NCBI GenBank assembly: GCA_002716065.1
Contig: PAZE01000052.1
Coordinates: 1 to 35,025, forward strand
Length of the DNA: 35,025 bases
Source: Crocinitomicaceae bacterium
GTDB lineage: Bacteria; Bacteroidota; Bacteroidia; Flavobacteriales_D; Parvicellaceae
Direction of reading: 5' to 3'
Shown piece by piece: positions 22,594 through 32,165 of this stretch (the first letter of the stretch is position 1; every line of letters begins with the position of its first letter). The position numbers were made by a program, and so were the translations under genes. Under the pieces are notes generated by a model. It worked only from the letters and a program-made list of their open reading frames with translations. It was not told the DNA's origin and made no database searches.

Positions 22594-23994
22594 CTATTTT
22601 CCAGAACCTTTGCAAATAATGATAAGAGTGTAAAACATGATTTTAATATCTAATGAGATAGACATGTTTTCAACATAAAGAACGTCATATTTAAGCCTGT
22701 CAATCATTTGATCAACATTTTCAGCATAACCATATTTCACTTGTCCCCAGCTTGTTATTCCAGGTCTAACTTTCTCAAGATGTTTGTAGTGAGGAGCTCT
22801 CTCTTTAATTTTGTCTATATAAAATTGTCTTTCTGGTCTAGGTCCAACAATAGACATTTCTCCTTTTAGTACGTTAATGAACTGAGGAATTTCGTCTAAT
22901 CTTGTTTTTCGCATAATTTTCCCAACTTTAGTAATTCTTAAATCGGTTGAACTAGACAGTTGTGGACCATCCTTTTCGGCATTTTGCACCATGGACCTGA
23001 ACTTATAAATATTAAATCGTTTTCTTAGTCTTCCTACTCTTTCTTGCTTGTAAAGAATTGGACCTCTAGAAGAGTACCAAACGGTAAGGGCAAGAATAAT
23101 ACAAACAGGGAATAAAACGATTAGTGCAAGTATTGATATTACAATGTCCATTAATCTTTTAATAGACTTTTGCCAAGCGGGCATAATCTCAGGGTTTACC
23201 TCAATTAATGGAGCTCCAAAAATTGCCGTCATTTTAACCGAACCAGTTAAAATGTTATACATGTCTGGAATAACTTTTATACGAACATTTAAATCACTTA
23301 GGTCATTAATGATTTTGTTGATGCTTTCATGTTCTGATGCTTCTACTGCAATGATAACCTCTTCAATTTCTTGCTTAGAAATGGTATTTTTTAGATTTTG
23401 ATAATTTCCGTAGTTTGTAATAGGTGCCTTGTTAAGAGATCTATCTACACCATTGGTACTTAAAAAGCCTTTAAATAGATATCCAGGGGAATTTCTTATG
23501 GCTTCAATTTCTTTATAGATTTTCAGCGCTTTTTCATTCCCGCCAATAATAAGTGTATTAAATCCAATTTCTCTTCTATGAATTCTTTTTACGGTAGATG
23601 ATGTGAGGAAAAATCTTGGGATGAGCGTAAAACTCGTATGAACTAGAATCAGAAAGCCAAATAGGTTGTAGTAATCTTGGTAAGAACGAATTTCATCATC
23701 GAGAATTAAAATAAAGAATATGATTAGGTTGCCAATAAAAGAGGTTAATGCTGTTTGACCAATTTCTTTTATTCTGTGTTTTTTGTAAACATTTTTATAG
23801 TTACCTGTAGAAGAATATAGTAGGAGCCAAAAAAAAGGTATTACCATGAGCCCTAAAAAAAAGTTGTTGTCCATAACAAATTCAGAAGACTCAATAACGG
23901 TTTTTCTAAAGTAATAAAAACATATCCAGGAGATAACAGCCGTACTGAAATCTGAACTCATATATTTTATAGAAAGTATTCTTCTGTTTTTCAT
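22594..23994 (-). CDS. Polyprenyl-phosphate sugar-1-phosphate transferase (WcaJ-like)
   Basis: 466 aa from the ATG at 23994. Residues ~10-120 hold four membrane helices. A Rossmann-like CoA-binding-type domain follows (TLIIGGNEKALKIYKEIEAI, around 145-250), then a fifth helix and the catalytic bacterial sugar transferase domain (from ~270): YKQERVGRLRKRFNIYKFRS, TRLDEIPQFINVLKGEMSIV, GPRPERQFYI, RPGITSWGQV. Such enzymes load the first sugar phosphate on undecaprenyl phosphate to start exopolysaccharide, capsule or O-antigen repeat units. No glycosyltransferase cluster is in view, so the polymer is unknown. Its ATG overlaps the stop of the preceding lipoprotein gene (TGATG), indicating coupling. 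Confidence 0.92.
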   Translation of the reverse strand: MKNRRILSIKYMSSDFSTAVISWICFYYFRKTVIESSEFVMDNNFFLGLMVIPFFWLLLYSSTGNYKNVYKKHRIKEIGQTALTSFIGNLIIFFILILDDEIRSYQDYYNLFGFLILVHTSFTLIPRFFLTSSTVKRIHRREIGFNTLIIGGNEKALKIYKEIEAIRNSPGYLFKGFLSTNGVDRSLNKAPITNYGNYQNLKNTISKQEIEEVIIAVEASEHESINKIINDLSDLNVRIKVIPDMYNILTGSVKMTAIFGAPLIEVNPEIMPAWQKSIKRLMDIVISILALIVLFPVCIILALTVWYSSRGPILYKQERVGRLRKRFNIYKFRSMVQNAEKDGPQLSSSTDLRITKVGKIMRKTRLDEIPQFINVLKGEMSIVGPRPERQFYIDKIKERAPHYKHLEKVRPGITSWGQVKYGYAENVDQMIDRLKYDVLYVENMSISLDIKIMFYTLIIICKGSGK

Positions 23995-24878
23995 CAATTT
24001 CTATAAATCACTTTAATGTTGTCTAATCGAACTTCGATATTGTCTAATTGGGTAGGGTTTTGTATTGAAAAATAGATATCAAAAGCACTTGAGCTTGGAT
24101 AAAAATTGGTGACGTCAGAAAGGTATAAATAGGTTTTGTTCCATTGCATTTCTCCTAAGTTATCAGTAGTGGGATTTAAGGTAATAAGAGGTTCATTTAA
24201 ATAAGGTGTGGTTGCATTTTTATGTAGAATACCCACGATAAAAGGATGGTTGCATTTGTAATGCATTTCTAAATAGCATGGAATATTGGTATTGGTAGGA
24301 AAAACATTGAAATTTAATTCGTCAGTTCTTAATTCGCAAAGAAAGTTAGAAGAGCTTAAGCTTATTGCTCCCGCATCACCTTCAATTAGTTCATCTATGG
24401 GGCTGTCAATAATATAAATGGTGGTATCGCTAAATGGAGTAGCTTCAAATTTTGCTGAAGGATCTTCAAAATCTTCAATCCAGATGTATAAATTGTCTTC
24501 ATATTCAACTACTGGATTTATTTCAATTATACTATCAGGTATTAGGTTTATGTTTTGAGTGTAGGAAGTATAAAAACTATACTTTTCTCTGTCTCCTGAA
24601 ATGCCGTTTTTTTTAATTCCTGCATATATTTTCAGCTCATGCTCACCATCATATATCAAAGGGATTTTTTCTGCAGGAAGCTCATAAATTCCTTCCAAAT
24701 TACCATCAACATAAACCCATGCGTCAACTATAGCATGTTTGGATGTACCTTCATTGCTATTGTTAATTTGAAGTTCTATAGCATCTATTCGTATAAAAGA
24801 TGGAATCCTTTCAGGTGGATCAATAATTGAGCACCTAGAGAAAACACATAGAATAAATATTAAGGTGGTTATGCGCAT
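23994..24878 (-). CDS. Lipoprotein of unknown function, coupled to the sugar transferase
   Basis: 294 aa. MRITTLIFILCVFSRC is a lipoprotein signal with lipobox FSRC. The mature protein is beta-rich: FIRIDAIELQINN, IVDAWVYVDGNLEGIYELPA, GEHELKIYAGIKKNG (an Ig/PEGA-like portion), followed by a jelly-roll-like C-terminal half (CYLEMHYKC, LDNIEVRLDNIKVIYRN) that might bind carbohydrate. I recall similar uncharacterised lipoproteins in Flavobacteriales. It overlaps the sugar transferase gene by one base, so a role in making or anchoring a surface glycan is a reasonable guess. Start is the ATG at 24878, behind a TACGTTTG box. Confidence 0.75.
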   Translation of the reverse strand: MRITTLIFILCVFSRCSIIDPPERIPSFIRIDAIELQINNSNEGTSKHAIVDAWVYVDGNLEGIYELPAEKIPLIYDGEHELKIYAGIKKNGISGDREKYSFYTSYTQNINLIPDSIIEINPVVEYEDNLYIWIEDFEDPSAKFEATPFSDTTIYIIDSPIDELIEGDAGAISLSSSNFLCELRTDELNFNVFPTNTNIPCYLEMHYKCNHPFIVGILHKNATTPYLNEPLITLNPTTDNLGEMQWNKTYLYLSDVTNFYPSSSAFDIYFSIQNPTQLDNIEVRLDNIKVIYRN

Positions 24879-24891
24879 TATCCGATAAAAT

Positions 24892-24899
24892 CAAACGTA
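24892..24899 (-). promoter_or_regulatory. Predicted promoter of the lipoprotein-sugar transferase operon
   Basis: Minus strand reads TACGTTTG (TAnnTTTG) 13 bases before the ATG. A CTTG about 21 bases further upstream could serve as the -33 element. Confidence 0.55.
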
Positions 24900-24944
24900 A
24901 AATTAGAATTATTATTGCACCAAGATATAGATTTGATGCACATT

Positions 24945-25934
24945 TTAGATTTGCTTTTTATTGGGGTTGGTTTTTGCAATTTTAGTTGATATTTCTGTGG
25001 CTATAGCTAATGCTTGTTGTGCAGCGTACAAGTCGACAACTGGATTGTTATTGGTGTTTATTGATTCTATAAATGATTTCAGCTCTTCCTTGATTGCATT
25101 TTCTTCTGTTGGGGCATCTTCTTTTATCATGTTTAATTGTTTTTTTCCATTTTTTCCAAGGTCAATAATGGGAGCAAAGGGGTTGTTCTCAATATGGTCA
25201 GATAAATTGATTACCTCAAAATTCTTTTTTAGAAAATCAACTGCTACGTAGGCGTTGTTTTGAAAAAATCTTGATTTACGCATGTTTTTCATTGAAAATC
25301 TACTTGCTGTAAGGTTGGCTACACAACCATTAGAAAACTCTATTCTTGCATTAGCAATATCAGGATTTTCACTTACAATGCAAACGCCACTTGCGTGTAT
25401 GCTGTTAACAGGACTTTTCACTACACTAAGAATAATGTCTATATCGTGTATCATTAAATCTAAAACAACAGAAACATCAGTTCCTCTAGGGTTAAATTGA
25501 GCTAATCGGTGAGTTTCAATAAACATAGGGCTGTTTATGTGCTTGAAAGCTCTTTTAAAGGCTGGATTAAATCTTTCTACGTGACCTACTTGTACTTTTG
25601 TTCCTGCTTCTTCAGCTAGTTTAATAAGCGCTTTGGATTCTTCTAAAGTTTGAGTGACAGGTTTTTCAATAAATACATGTTTGGTTGCTTGAAGTGCTTT
25701 TTTAGCGCATTCAAAGTGAGCAGAAGTAGGAGTTACAATATCTATTATGTCTGAATCTTCAATTAGGTTATCTAAAGATGCGTAAGCTTTAATTCCAGAT
25801 GATTTGGAAAATTCTTCTCTTATTTTAGGGTCAGAATCGTAAAAACCAACAAGGTTAGTGAAGTCTACATCGTTTAAAATGTTAAGGTGAATTTTTCCAA
25901 GATGACCTGCGCCAAGAACTCCAGTTTTAAGCAT
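24945..25934 (-). CDS. Gfo/Idh/MocA-family oxidoreductase
   Basis: 329 aa. MLKTGVLGAGHLGKIHLNIL is the NAD(P)-binding Rossmann start; IDIVTPTSAHFECAKKAL and HVFIEKPVTQT carry the EKP motif whose Lys is catalytic. QVGHVERFNPAFKRAF and DLMIHDIDIILSV (His and Asp of the sugar-binding site) complete the family pattern. Members oxidise or reduce the hydroxyls of sugars, inositol or nucleotide sugars. The nearby sugar transferase suggests nucleotide-sugar work for surface glycan, but the gene has its own promoter box and the link is inference. Start is the ATG at 25934. Confidence 0.92.
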   Translation of the reverse strand: MLKTGVLGAGHLGKIHLNILNDVDFTNLVGFYDSDPKIREEFSKSSGIKAYASLDNLIEDSDIIDIVTPTSAHFECAKKALQATKHVFIEKPVTQTLEESKALIKLAEEAGTKVQVGHVERFNPAFKRAFKHINSPMFIETHRLAQFNPRGTDVSVVLDLMIHDIDIILSVVKSPVNSIHASGVCIVSENPDIANARIEFSNGCVANLTASRFSMKNMRKSRFFQNNAYVAVDFLKKNFEVINLSDHIENNPFAPIIDLGKNGKKQLNMIKEDAPTEENAIKEELKSFIESINTNNNPVVDLYAAQQALAIATEISTKIAKTNPNKKQI

Positions 25935-25954
25935 AATATATGTTAGAATTTTTA

Positions 25955-25962
25955 CAAAAATA
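25955..25962 (-). promoter_or_regulatory. Predicted -7 box of the Gfo/Idh/MocA gene
   Basis: Minus strand reads TATTTTTG (TAnnTTTG), 20 bases before the ATG at 25934. Confidence 0.5.
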
Positions 25963-26075
25963 CTATTCCTTTTAAGTGTCTTTTTCCCCTTTGAATCAAT
26001 TTATTAACACCAAATGTTGGGAATATTATTGAGTATGTCTTTGATTATACCTTTTCTCTTGTTTCATTTGTATTG

Positions 26076-26723
26076 ATGTATGATAATTTTAGATATCAAG
26101 GGTTAAGAGCTAAGCTTATTGAAAAACTTAAAAAGAAAGGCATTTCTGATGATAATGTTCTTAGGGTGATGAATGTTATTCCTAGACATATGTTTTTTGA
26201 TAAAGCTTTTCACGACAAATTTGCTTATGAAGATATTGCCTTCCCAATTGGGGAGGGTCAAACCATAAGCCAACCTTATACTGTTGCTTTTCAAACTTCG
26301 TTGCTTGAAGTGAAAAAAAGAGATAAAATTTTAGAAATAGGCACAGGTTGTGGGTATCAGACAGCTGTGCTATGTGAGTTGGAGGCTAGGGTTTTCACTA
26401 TTGAAAGACAACGTTTGCTTTTTCAGCAATCTGATCGATTGCTAAGAGCTATGGGATATAGAGCAAAAACATTTTTTGGAGATGGATTTAAAGGTAAAGA
26501 GGTTTTTGCTCCCTTTGATGGAATTATTGTTACTTGTGGTGCTCCTTTTGTGCCAGAAGCGTTAAAGTATCAGCTTAAAATTAACGGTAGAATGGTGATT
26601 CCTGTTGGTGGGTCAGATGCACAACAAATGAAGCTTATTGTACGTTTAGATAAAGATAATTTTTCTGAAAATGATTATGGCGAGTTTAGCTTTGTACCTA
26701 TGTTAAAAGACAAGTCTAAATAG
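26076..26723 (+). CDS. pcm: Protein-L-isoaspartate O-methyltransferase
   Basis: 215 aa from the ATG at 26076; the codon before it is a TTG in frame. It repairs isoaspartyl damage in aged proteins by SAM-dependent methylation. PIGEGQTISQPYTVAFQTSL (~57-77) is the family hallmark with the substrate Ser. ILEIGTGCGYQTAVL (~85-99) is the SAM motif, VFTIERQ the acidic ribose-binding strand, and FDGIIVTCGAPFVPEAL the later motif. There is no signal peptide, so it is cytoplasmic. It stands alone between the divergent oxidoreductase and the downstream outer-membrane protein gene 46 bases away. Confidence 0.94.
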   Translation: MYDNFRYQGLRAKLIEKLKKKGISDDNVLRVMNVIPRHMFFDKAFHDKFAYEDIAFPIGEGQTISQPYTVAFQTSLLEVKKRDKILEIGTGCGYQTAVLCELEARVFTIERQRLLFQQSDRLLRAMGYRAKTFFGDGFKGKEVFAPFDGIIVTCGAPFVPEALKYQLKINGRMVIPVGGSDAQQMKLIVRLDKDNFSENDYGEFSFVPMLKDKSK

Positions 26724-26769
26724 TTTATTATCAGTAAATTAAATTAGTTTAATTAAATAAATAGTTAAA

Positions 26770-27459
26770 ATGAAAAATAGTCACTTCACACTGGTTTTTT
26801 TATTGTTTAGTTTTGTTTGTTTTTCGCAAGATGATGCTGTGTTGTCTGATGAAAAAAAGATGAATGTGATGCTAGAATCACAGTTTTATCCAAGATTGAA
26901 TTCTGGTGTTTTTGAGCCTAATATTAAGGCTAGATTTTTATTTTCCGATGAGCATATTCTGCGAAGTAATTTTACCATGAGCTATCAAAATAACACCCGT
27001 GAAATTTTGGAATTAAATGGTAATGGTGTGGGTTCTGTAGAAACTCTAAATCAGGATTTACTTATGTCCTTGGGATATGAATATCTATTTAAAGGAAATA
27101 AGCTTCGTCCTTATTTAGGTTTTGAACTTCTATTTGGATTGGGTAAAAATGAGGTGTATGGATCTAGAACAGATTCTTTGATTTTTGTAGCCGATTTTAA
27201 TTACAGCTCTAAAGTTTCTTCTTCTCATATTGGAATGGGTGTTTTCTCTGGTTTTGATGTTGAAATTGTCGATGGTTTATACTTGGGTACTGAGATAGGT
27301 TTGCAATGGTTATCTACTAAATATTCTAGAGGAGAATTTAAACAGATGGACGCTAGCTCTACTACAGATCCTGAAATAATCACCTCTATTCCTGAGTATA
27401 AAGAGTCCTTTTTTGGTTCATCTGGAGTTGGGGTTGTACGTGTTGGTTGGAGATTTTAG
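26770..27459 (+). CDS. Outer-membrane beta-barrel protein
   Basis: 229 aa with signal peptide MKNSHFTLVFLLFSFVCFSQ. The rest shows alternating strands typical of a small OmpA/OmpW-type barrel: FYPRLNSGVFEPNIKARFLF, ILRSNFTMSYQ, MSLGYEYLFKGNKLRPYLGF, SHIGMGVFSGFDVEIVDG and YLGTEIGLQW. It ends SSGVGVVRVGWRF, with the terminal Phe used for barrel assembly by the BAM complex. The mature start, QDDAVL, resembles that of the next gene product (QDDNVL), suggesting related proteins. The ligand or structural role is unknown. Confidence 0.8.
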   Translation: MKNSHFTLVFLLFSFVCFSQDDAVLSDEKKMNVMLESQFYPRLNSGVFEPNIKARFLFSDEHILRSNFTMSYQNNTREILELNGNGVGSVETLNQDLLMSLGYEYLFKGNKLRPYLGFELLFGLGKNEVYGSRTDSLIFVADFNYSSKVSSSHIGMGVFSGFDVEIVDGLYLGTEIGLQWLSTKYSRGEFKQMDASSTTDPEIITSIPEYKESFFGSSGVGVVRVGWRF

Positions 27460-27654
27460 AATTTAACACTTAAAATCTTGTTATCAGCTTTGACTTTTAT
27501 TCTTTTTAGTTGCTTAAATTTCAATTAAATATATGCTAATATTTGCTATAAAATCCTTCATTAATTAACATTTAGTCGTTTAAAAAGGTTCCTTTGTTTG
27601 GTTAAAACGCTTGTTCATATTTAATATACTTGTTTAAACATAAAATTTACAATT

Positions 27655-28440
27655 ATGAAAACTAAAGTAATTTTACTAGCATTATTTGTTGGTTTTGGAT
27701 CAATTATTAATGCTCAAGATGACAATGTGTTAACCAATAAAAACGGGGCTGCTATTCTTCCAGCTGCAGGAGATTGGGGATTAGGCTTTGACGCTGCTCC
27801 GATTCTTAATTATGCGGGAAATATGCTCAATGGTAGCACAATGAATTCTATGGGCGCTGCTTTTGACAACAGTGATTTTGCAATTTCTGGAAAGTATTTT
27901 AATGATGCAACTACTGCTTACAGGGCTTCTTTACGTATAGGAATGGGCTCAATGTCTATGGATCAATTGTATGGTGGTGCTAATGGTGATTCTTTAACTA
28001 ATACTACTTCGATGTCTTCAAATGCCATTGTTTTAGGTGGTGGTATAGAAAAAAGAAGAGGTCATGGTAGGCTTCAAGGTTACTATGGAGGTGAGATGCT
28101 AATTGGTTTAGGCGGCTCTAAAGACTCCTATACTTATGCTGAAGCGCTTTCTGATAATAACCCTTTTTCAAGAACTATGGAAGAAGATTATGGTTCTTCC
28201 TTTGGAATTGGTGTTAGAGGGATTATTGGTGTAGAATATTTTATTTTGCCTAAGATTTCTTTAGGAGCTGAGTACGGCTGGGGCTTAACTTTTGCTTCAA
28301 TAGGACAAGGTTCAACTACTACTGAGTCTTGGAATGGTACTGCTGCAGTTACAACTACTACAAATACTGGTGGCGGTTCAATTTTCGGTATAGATACAGA
28401 TAATAATGGTGGAGCTATTCGATTAATGTTTCATTTCTAA
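27655..28440 (+). CDS. Conserved Bacteroidota outer-membrane protein
   Basis: 261 aa with signal peptide MKTKVILLALFVGFGSIINA. The mature start contains NKNGAAILPAAGDWGLGFDA, then PILNYAGNML, a pattern I know from an abundant, uncharacterised outer-membrane family in Bacteroidota. Strands (AYRASLRIGMGSMSM, AIVLGGGIEKRRG, LQGYYGGEMLIGLGG, SFGIGVRGIIGVEYF) form a barrel ending IRLMFHF. A serine/threonine-rich loop (GQGSTTTESWNGTAAVTTT) lies near the end. It has a 195-base upstream region and a strong terminator of its own, so it is probably expressed alone and at high level. The function is unknown. Confidence 0.83.
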   Translation: MKTKVILLALFVGFGSIINAQDDNVLTNKNGAAILPAAGDWGLGFDAAPILNYAGNMLNGSTMNSMGAAFDNSDFAISGKYFNDATTAYRASLRIGMGSMSMDQLYGGANGDSLTNTTSMSSNAIVLGGGIEKRRGHGRLQGYYGGEMLIGLGGSKDSYTYAEALSDNNPFSRTMEEDYGSSFGIGVRGIIGVEYFILPKISLGAEYGWGLTFASIGQGSTTTESWNGTAAVTTTTNTGGGSIFGIDTDNNGGAIRLMFHF

Positions 28441-28460
28441 TTTGTTAACTTAATATTATT

Positions 28461-28486
28461 AAAGCCTGCTTATGCAGGCTTTTTTT
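28461..28486 (+). terminator. Intrinsic terminator of the outer-membrane protein gene
   Basis: Perfect 9-pair stem AAAGCCTGC / GCAGGCTTT with loop TTAT, followed by T residues. Confidence 0.92.
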
Positions 28487-28527
28487 ATGCTTTTGTATTT
28501 TAGAATCTTTTATTAAGTAAAAAAGTA

Positions 28528-28535
28528 TATATTTG
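28528..28535 (+). promoter_or_regulatory. Predicted -7 box of rpsO
   Basis: TATATTTG, an exact TAnnTTTG, 40 bases before the rpsO ATG and 41 bases after the preceding terminator. Confidence 0.65.
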
Positions 28536-28575
28536 CACCGCATTTAGCATAACAATAACTAAAATAGTGTTGGAC

Positions 28576-28845
28576 ATGTATTTAGATTCAAAAAAGAAAA
28601 AAGAAATTTTTAAAAAGCACGGTAAGGGGGAGTCCGATACCGGCACAGCGGAAGGTCAAATTGCATTATTTTCTCATAGAATTAAGCATTTAACTAATCA
28701 TCTAAAAAGTAATAAAAAAGACTATAATACTCAGAGAGCATTGGTTCTTTTAGTTGGTAAAAGAAGAAATCAGCTAGATTACTTAAAGGCAAAAGATATT
28801 GAAAGATATAGAGCTATTATTAAGAAGCTTAATATCAGAAGATAA
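28576..28845 (+). CDS. rpsO: 30S ribosomal protein S15
   Basis: 89 aa from the ATG at 28576. GTG and TTG codons up to three positions upstream are in frame, but S15 of Bacteroidota begins MYL. KHGKGESDTGTAEGQIALFS and the helix RIKHLTNHLKSNKKDYNTQR, then LVGKRRNQLDYLKAKDIERY, are the conserved 16S rRNA-binding surfaces. S15 nucleates assembly of the central domain of the small subunit. It is followed by a terminator and then pnp, the same order as in many bacteria, where the pair is linked by mRNA turnover control. Confidence 0.97.
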   Translation: MYLDSKKKKEIFKKHGKGESDTGTAEGQIALFSHRIKHLTNHLKSNKKDYNTQRALVLLVGKRRNQLDYLKAKDIERYRAIIKKLNIRR

Positions 28846-28868
28846 TTGAAAAATTAACGTATTGGAGG

Positions 28869-28901
28869 GGACTATTGCGCAAGCGTAATAGTCCTTTTTT
28901 T
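28869..28901 (+). terminator. Intrinsic terminator between rpsO and pnp
   Basis: Stem GGACTATTGCG / CGTAATAGTCC (11 pairs with one G-U), loop CAAG, then seven T. It leaves 39 bases before the pnp ATG. Confidence 0.9.
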
Positions 28902-28940
28902 GTATAAACTGAACGTAATAAAATAGAAACAAATAATAAG

Positions 28941-31103
28941 ATGAATATAGTAAACCAAACAATTAACTTAGGTGGTGGAAAAGAAATTTCCATCGAGACG
29001 GGTAAGTTAGCAAAGCAGGCAGATGGGTCTGTAGTAGTTCGTATGGGTGATACCATGATTTTGGCAACAGCTGTTGCTAATGTAGATGTTAGAGACGGTG
29101 TGGATTTTATGCCACTTACTGTTGATTACAGAGAAAAATTTGCATCAACAGGAAAATTTCCTGGTGGATTTCTAAAAAGAGAGGCTAGACCTTCTGATGA
29201 AGAGATACTAACTATGAGATTAGTGGATAGAGCTTTAAGACCACTTTTCCCAGATGATTACCATGCGGAAACTCAGGTAATGTTACAACTAATGTCTTCA
29301 GATAAAGAAAATATGCCTGATGCATTGGCATGTTTAGCGGCATCTGCAGCATTAGCAGTTTCTGATATTCCTTTTAATGGTCCTGTATCTGAAGTGAGAA
29401 TAGCTAGAAAAGATGGTAACTTTTTGGTTAATCCAACTTTTGATGAGCTAAAAGGTGCTGAGTTGGATATGATGGTTGCTGGTACATTAGAAAGTATTGT
29501 TATGGTTGAAGGCGAAATGGATGAAGTTTCAGAAGCAGAAATGTTAGATGCCATCAAACAAGCTCATGCTGTTATTAAGGTACAGTGTCAGATGCAACTA
29601 GACTTAGCTGCTCAGGTGGAAAAAGCAAACCCTAAGAGAGAATATTGTCATGAAACTCATAATGAAGAATTAAGAGAGAAGATTCACGCATTTTCTTACC
29701 AAAGATGTTATGATATTGCTAAGCAAGGATTAGCAGATAAACACAAAAGAGCTGAACTTTTTGGTGCTGTTAAGGAGGATTTTAAGGCTACTTTATCTGA
29801 AGAAGAAATCACTGAAAATGGATTTTTGATAAGTGCTTACTTTAAAGCTGCTCAAAAGGAAGCTGTTCGTAGAGTAGTATTGGATGAAAAAATCAGATTA
29901 GACGGTAGAAAAACAACTGAAATTAGACCGATATGGTCTGAGGTAAGTTACTTGCCTGGTTATGTTCATGGTTCTGCTTTATTTACTAGAGGAGAAACAC
30001 AATCATTGACTACACTTACTTTGGGAAGTACTCAGGATGTTCAGCGTAAAGATGGTGCTCTTGCAGAAGATGATTTAGATTTCTTATTACATTATAATTT
30101 CCCTCCTTTTTCTACTGGTGAAGCAAGGATGAAATTTAGTGTTTCTAGAAGAGAGGTTGGGCATGGAAATTTAGCCTTAAGAGCGCTTAAGCCTATGATT
30201 CCTGGAAAACCTGAAAATCCATATACTATTCGTTTAGTTTCTGAAATTCTAGAATCTAATGGTTCTTCTTCTATGGCTACTGTTTGTGCTGGTACATTGG
30301 CACTTTTAGATGGTGGTGTTAAAATGAAAAGACCGGTTTCAGGAATTGCAATGGGGTTAATTACCGACAATGCTGGTAAATACGCTGTTCTTTCAGATAT
30401 ACTAGGTGATGAAGATCATCTTGGTGATATGGACTTTAAAGTAACTGGTACTGAAAAAGGAATTACTGCTTGCCAGATGGATATCAAAATTGATGGTTTG
30501 GATTACAATATGCTTGAACAAGCGTTAAATCAAGCTAAAGATGGAAGAATGCACATTTTAGGAGAGATGATGAAAACAATATCTGCTCCTAGAGAAGATT
30601 ATAAGCCACATGTTCCTAGAATTGAAAACATTTCTGTTCCTGAAGATTGTATTGGTGGAATTATTGGAAAAGGTGGTGAAACCATTCAAACTATTCAATC
30701 AGAAACTAATACGACAATTGGTATTGGTGATCCTGAAGATGGAATGGCAAATGTTGAAATTTTCGCTGAAGATGGTGAGGGTATGAAAGAAGCACTAAAA
30801 AGAATCAATCTTATAGCTTATCCTCCTGTAGCAGAAGTAGGAGAAACGTATGCTGGAAAAGTGAAAAACATTGTTGCTTTTGGAGCATTTTTAGAAATTC
30901 TGCCTGGAACAGATGCTCTTTTACATATTTCTGAAATTGCTCATGAAAGGGTAGAGAAAGTAGAAGATTACATTAAGCAAGGTGAGGTATTTGACGTTAA
31001 GGTAATTGGTAAAGATCCTAAAAATGGAAAATTGAAAATTTCTAGAAGGGCTTTATTGCCAAAACCTGAGGCTAAATCTCAACCTCAGCCAGAAGAAAAT
31101 TAA
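28941..31103 (+). CDS. pnp: Polyribonucleotide nucleotidyltransferase (PNPase)
   Basis: 720 aa. This phosphorolytic 3'-5' exoribonuclease trims and degrades mRNA and is often part of a degradosome. Domain order: first RNase PH domain (~5-135, [20 protein letters not shown]); a helical linker; second, catalytic RNase PH domain (~315-545, [49 protein letters not shown] with the catalytic acids); KH domain (~566-625, [16 protein letters not shown]); and S1 domain (~631-702, [20 protein letters not shown]). Start is the ATG at 28941. It lies behind the rpsO terminator, and no clear promoter box is visible in the gap, so readthrough from rpsO is likely. Confidence 0.98.
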   Translation: MNIVNQTINLGGGKEISIETGKLAKQADGSVVVRMGDTMILATAVANVDVRDGVDFMPLTVDYREKFASTGKFPGGFLKREARPSDEEILTMRLVDRALRPLFPDDYHAETQVMLQLMSSDKENMPDALACLAASAALAVSDIPFNGPVSEVRIARKDGNFLVNPTFDELKGAELDMMVAGTLESIVMVEGEMDEVSEAEMLDAIKQAHAVIKVQCQMQLDLAAQVEKANPKREYCHETHNEELREKIHAFSYQRCYDIAKQGLADKHKRAELFGAVKEDFKATLSEEEITENGFLISAYFKAAQKEAVRRVVLDEKIRLDGRKTTEIRPIWSEVSYLPGYVHGSALFTRGETQSLTTLTLGSTQDVQRKDGALAEDDLDFLLHYNFPPFSTGEARMKFSVSRREVGHGNLALRALKPMIPGKPENPYTIRLVSEILESNGSSSMATVCAGTLALLDGGVKMKRPVSGIAMGLITDNAGKYAVLSDILGDEDHLGDMDFKVTGTEKGITACQMDIKIDGLDYNMLEQALNQAKDGRMHILGEMMKTISAPREDYKPHVPRIENISVPEDCIGGIIGKGGETIQTIQSETNTTIGIGDPEDGMANVEIFAEDGEGMKEALKRINLIAYPPVAEVGETYAGKVKNIVAFGAFLEILPGTDALLHISEIAHERVEKVEDYIKQGEVFDVKVIGKDPKNGKLKISRRALLPKPEAKSQPQPEEN

Positions 31104-31123
31104 TGATATTGGCACTATAATTT

Positions 31124-31153
31124 AAAGGGCTGCAACGTGTGGCCCTTTTTTTT
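31124..31153 (+). terminator. Intrinsic terminator of pnp
   Basis: Stem AAAGGGCTGC / GTGGCCCTTT (10 pairs including two wobble pairs), loop AACGT, then a T-run. Confidence 0.88.
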
Positions 31154-31234
31154 ATTGTAAATTAAGGCCAATAAATGAAACCTCTTCACTTAGTATTGCG
31201 TTATGTGTTGAGTTATCTATCCCCATAAAAGACT

Positions 31235-32101
31235 ATGAGACAGCTAAAAATAACCAAACAGGTAACGAATCGTGAAACCGCTTCGTTAGATAAATATCTT
31301 CAGGAAATAGGTCGTGTAGACCTTATTACTGCTGAGGAAGAAGTAGAATTAGCCAAAAGAATTAAAACTGGCGATCAGGATGCTCTAGAGCGGATGGTGA
31401 AGGCCAATCTTCGATTTGTGGTATCGGTTTCTAAGCAGTACCAAAATCAAGGGCTAACATTACCAGATTTAATTAATGAAGGTAATCTAGGATTAATAAA
31501 AGCGGCTCAACGTTTTGATGAAACTAGAGGTTTTAAATTTATTTCTTATGCCGTTTGGTGGATTCGTCAGAGCATACTACAGGCATTAGCTGAGCAATCT
31601 AGAATTGTTCGTCTTCCTTTAAATAAGATTGGTTCAATTAATAAAATTAACCGTGCTTTTTCTGATTTGGAACAAAAGTTTGGTCGACCACCAACACCTG
31701 AGGAAATAGCTGAATCTTTAGATGTTACCATTGCTGAGGTTAAGCAATCTATTGAGAACAGTGGAAGGCACTTGTCTATGGATGCTCCCCTTAAGGATAC
31801 GGAAGATAGTAGTAATATGTATGAGGTATTAACTTCAGACTCTTCTCCTAAACCAGACAAGGAGCTGATGAACGAATCGTTAAGAAAAGAGATTGAACGC
31901 TCTTTATCTACCTTAACTTTAAGAGAGGCAGATGTTATTCGTTTGTATTTTGGATTGAGTGGTTCTCATCCTATGACATTGGAAGAAATTGGAGAGCGAT
32001 TTGATTTAACTAGAGAGAGGGTTCGTCAAATTAAAGAAAAATCTATTCGTAGGTTAAAGCATACTTCTCGAAGTAAAATGCTAAAAGCCTATCTTGGTTA
32101 A
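31235..32101 (+). CDS. rpoD: Primary RNA polymerase sigma factor (sigma-70/SigA)
   Basis: 288 aa, the short Bacteroidota form lacking region 1.1. Region 1.2 is [20 protein letters not shown]. Region 2 (~55-125) contains [20 protein letters not shown], then [20 protein letters not shown], and the promoter-melting [20 protein letters not shown]. Region 3 is around [16 protein letters not shown], and region 4 (~222-288) has [13 protein letters not shown] and the helix-turn-helix [20 protein letters not shown]. It is the factor expected to read the TAnnTTTG boxes seen throughout the window. It is flanked by terminators on both sides, so it is a single-gene unit. Confidence 0.97.
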   Translation: MRQLKITKQVTNRETASLDKYLQEIGRVDLITAEEEVELAKRIKTGDQDALERMVKANLRFVVSVSKQYQNQGLTLPDLINEGNLGLIKAAQRFDETRGFKFISYAVWWIRQSILQALAEQSRIVRLPLNKIGSINKINRAFSDLEQKFGRPPTPEEIAESLDVTIAEVKQSIENSGRHLSMDAPLKDTEDSSNMYEVLTSDSSPKPDKELMNESLRKEIERSLSTLTLREADVIRLYFGLSGSHPMTLEEIGERFDLTRERVRQIKEKSIRRLKHTSRSKMLKAYLG

Positions 32102-32118
32102 TAAGATTACTAAAAATT

Positions 32119-32146
32119 AAGTCTCGTTTTGCGAGACTTTTTTTTT
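32119..32146 (+). terminator. Intrinsic terminator of rpoD
   Basis: Perfect 8-pair stem AAGTCTCG / CGAGACTT with a 5-base loop and a long T-run, ending about 20 bases before the rpe ATG. Confidence 0.9.
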
Positions 32147-32165
32147 CTTTGTATAAAAATCAACT

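Noticed and set aside
27460-27654. Riboswitch or small RNA in the 195-base gap before the outer-membrane protein gene
   Set aside because: It is AT-rich with only short weak pairings; TATACTTG at 27625 is an imperfect -7 box without a well-placed -33, so nothing firm can be claimed.
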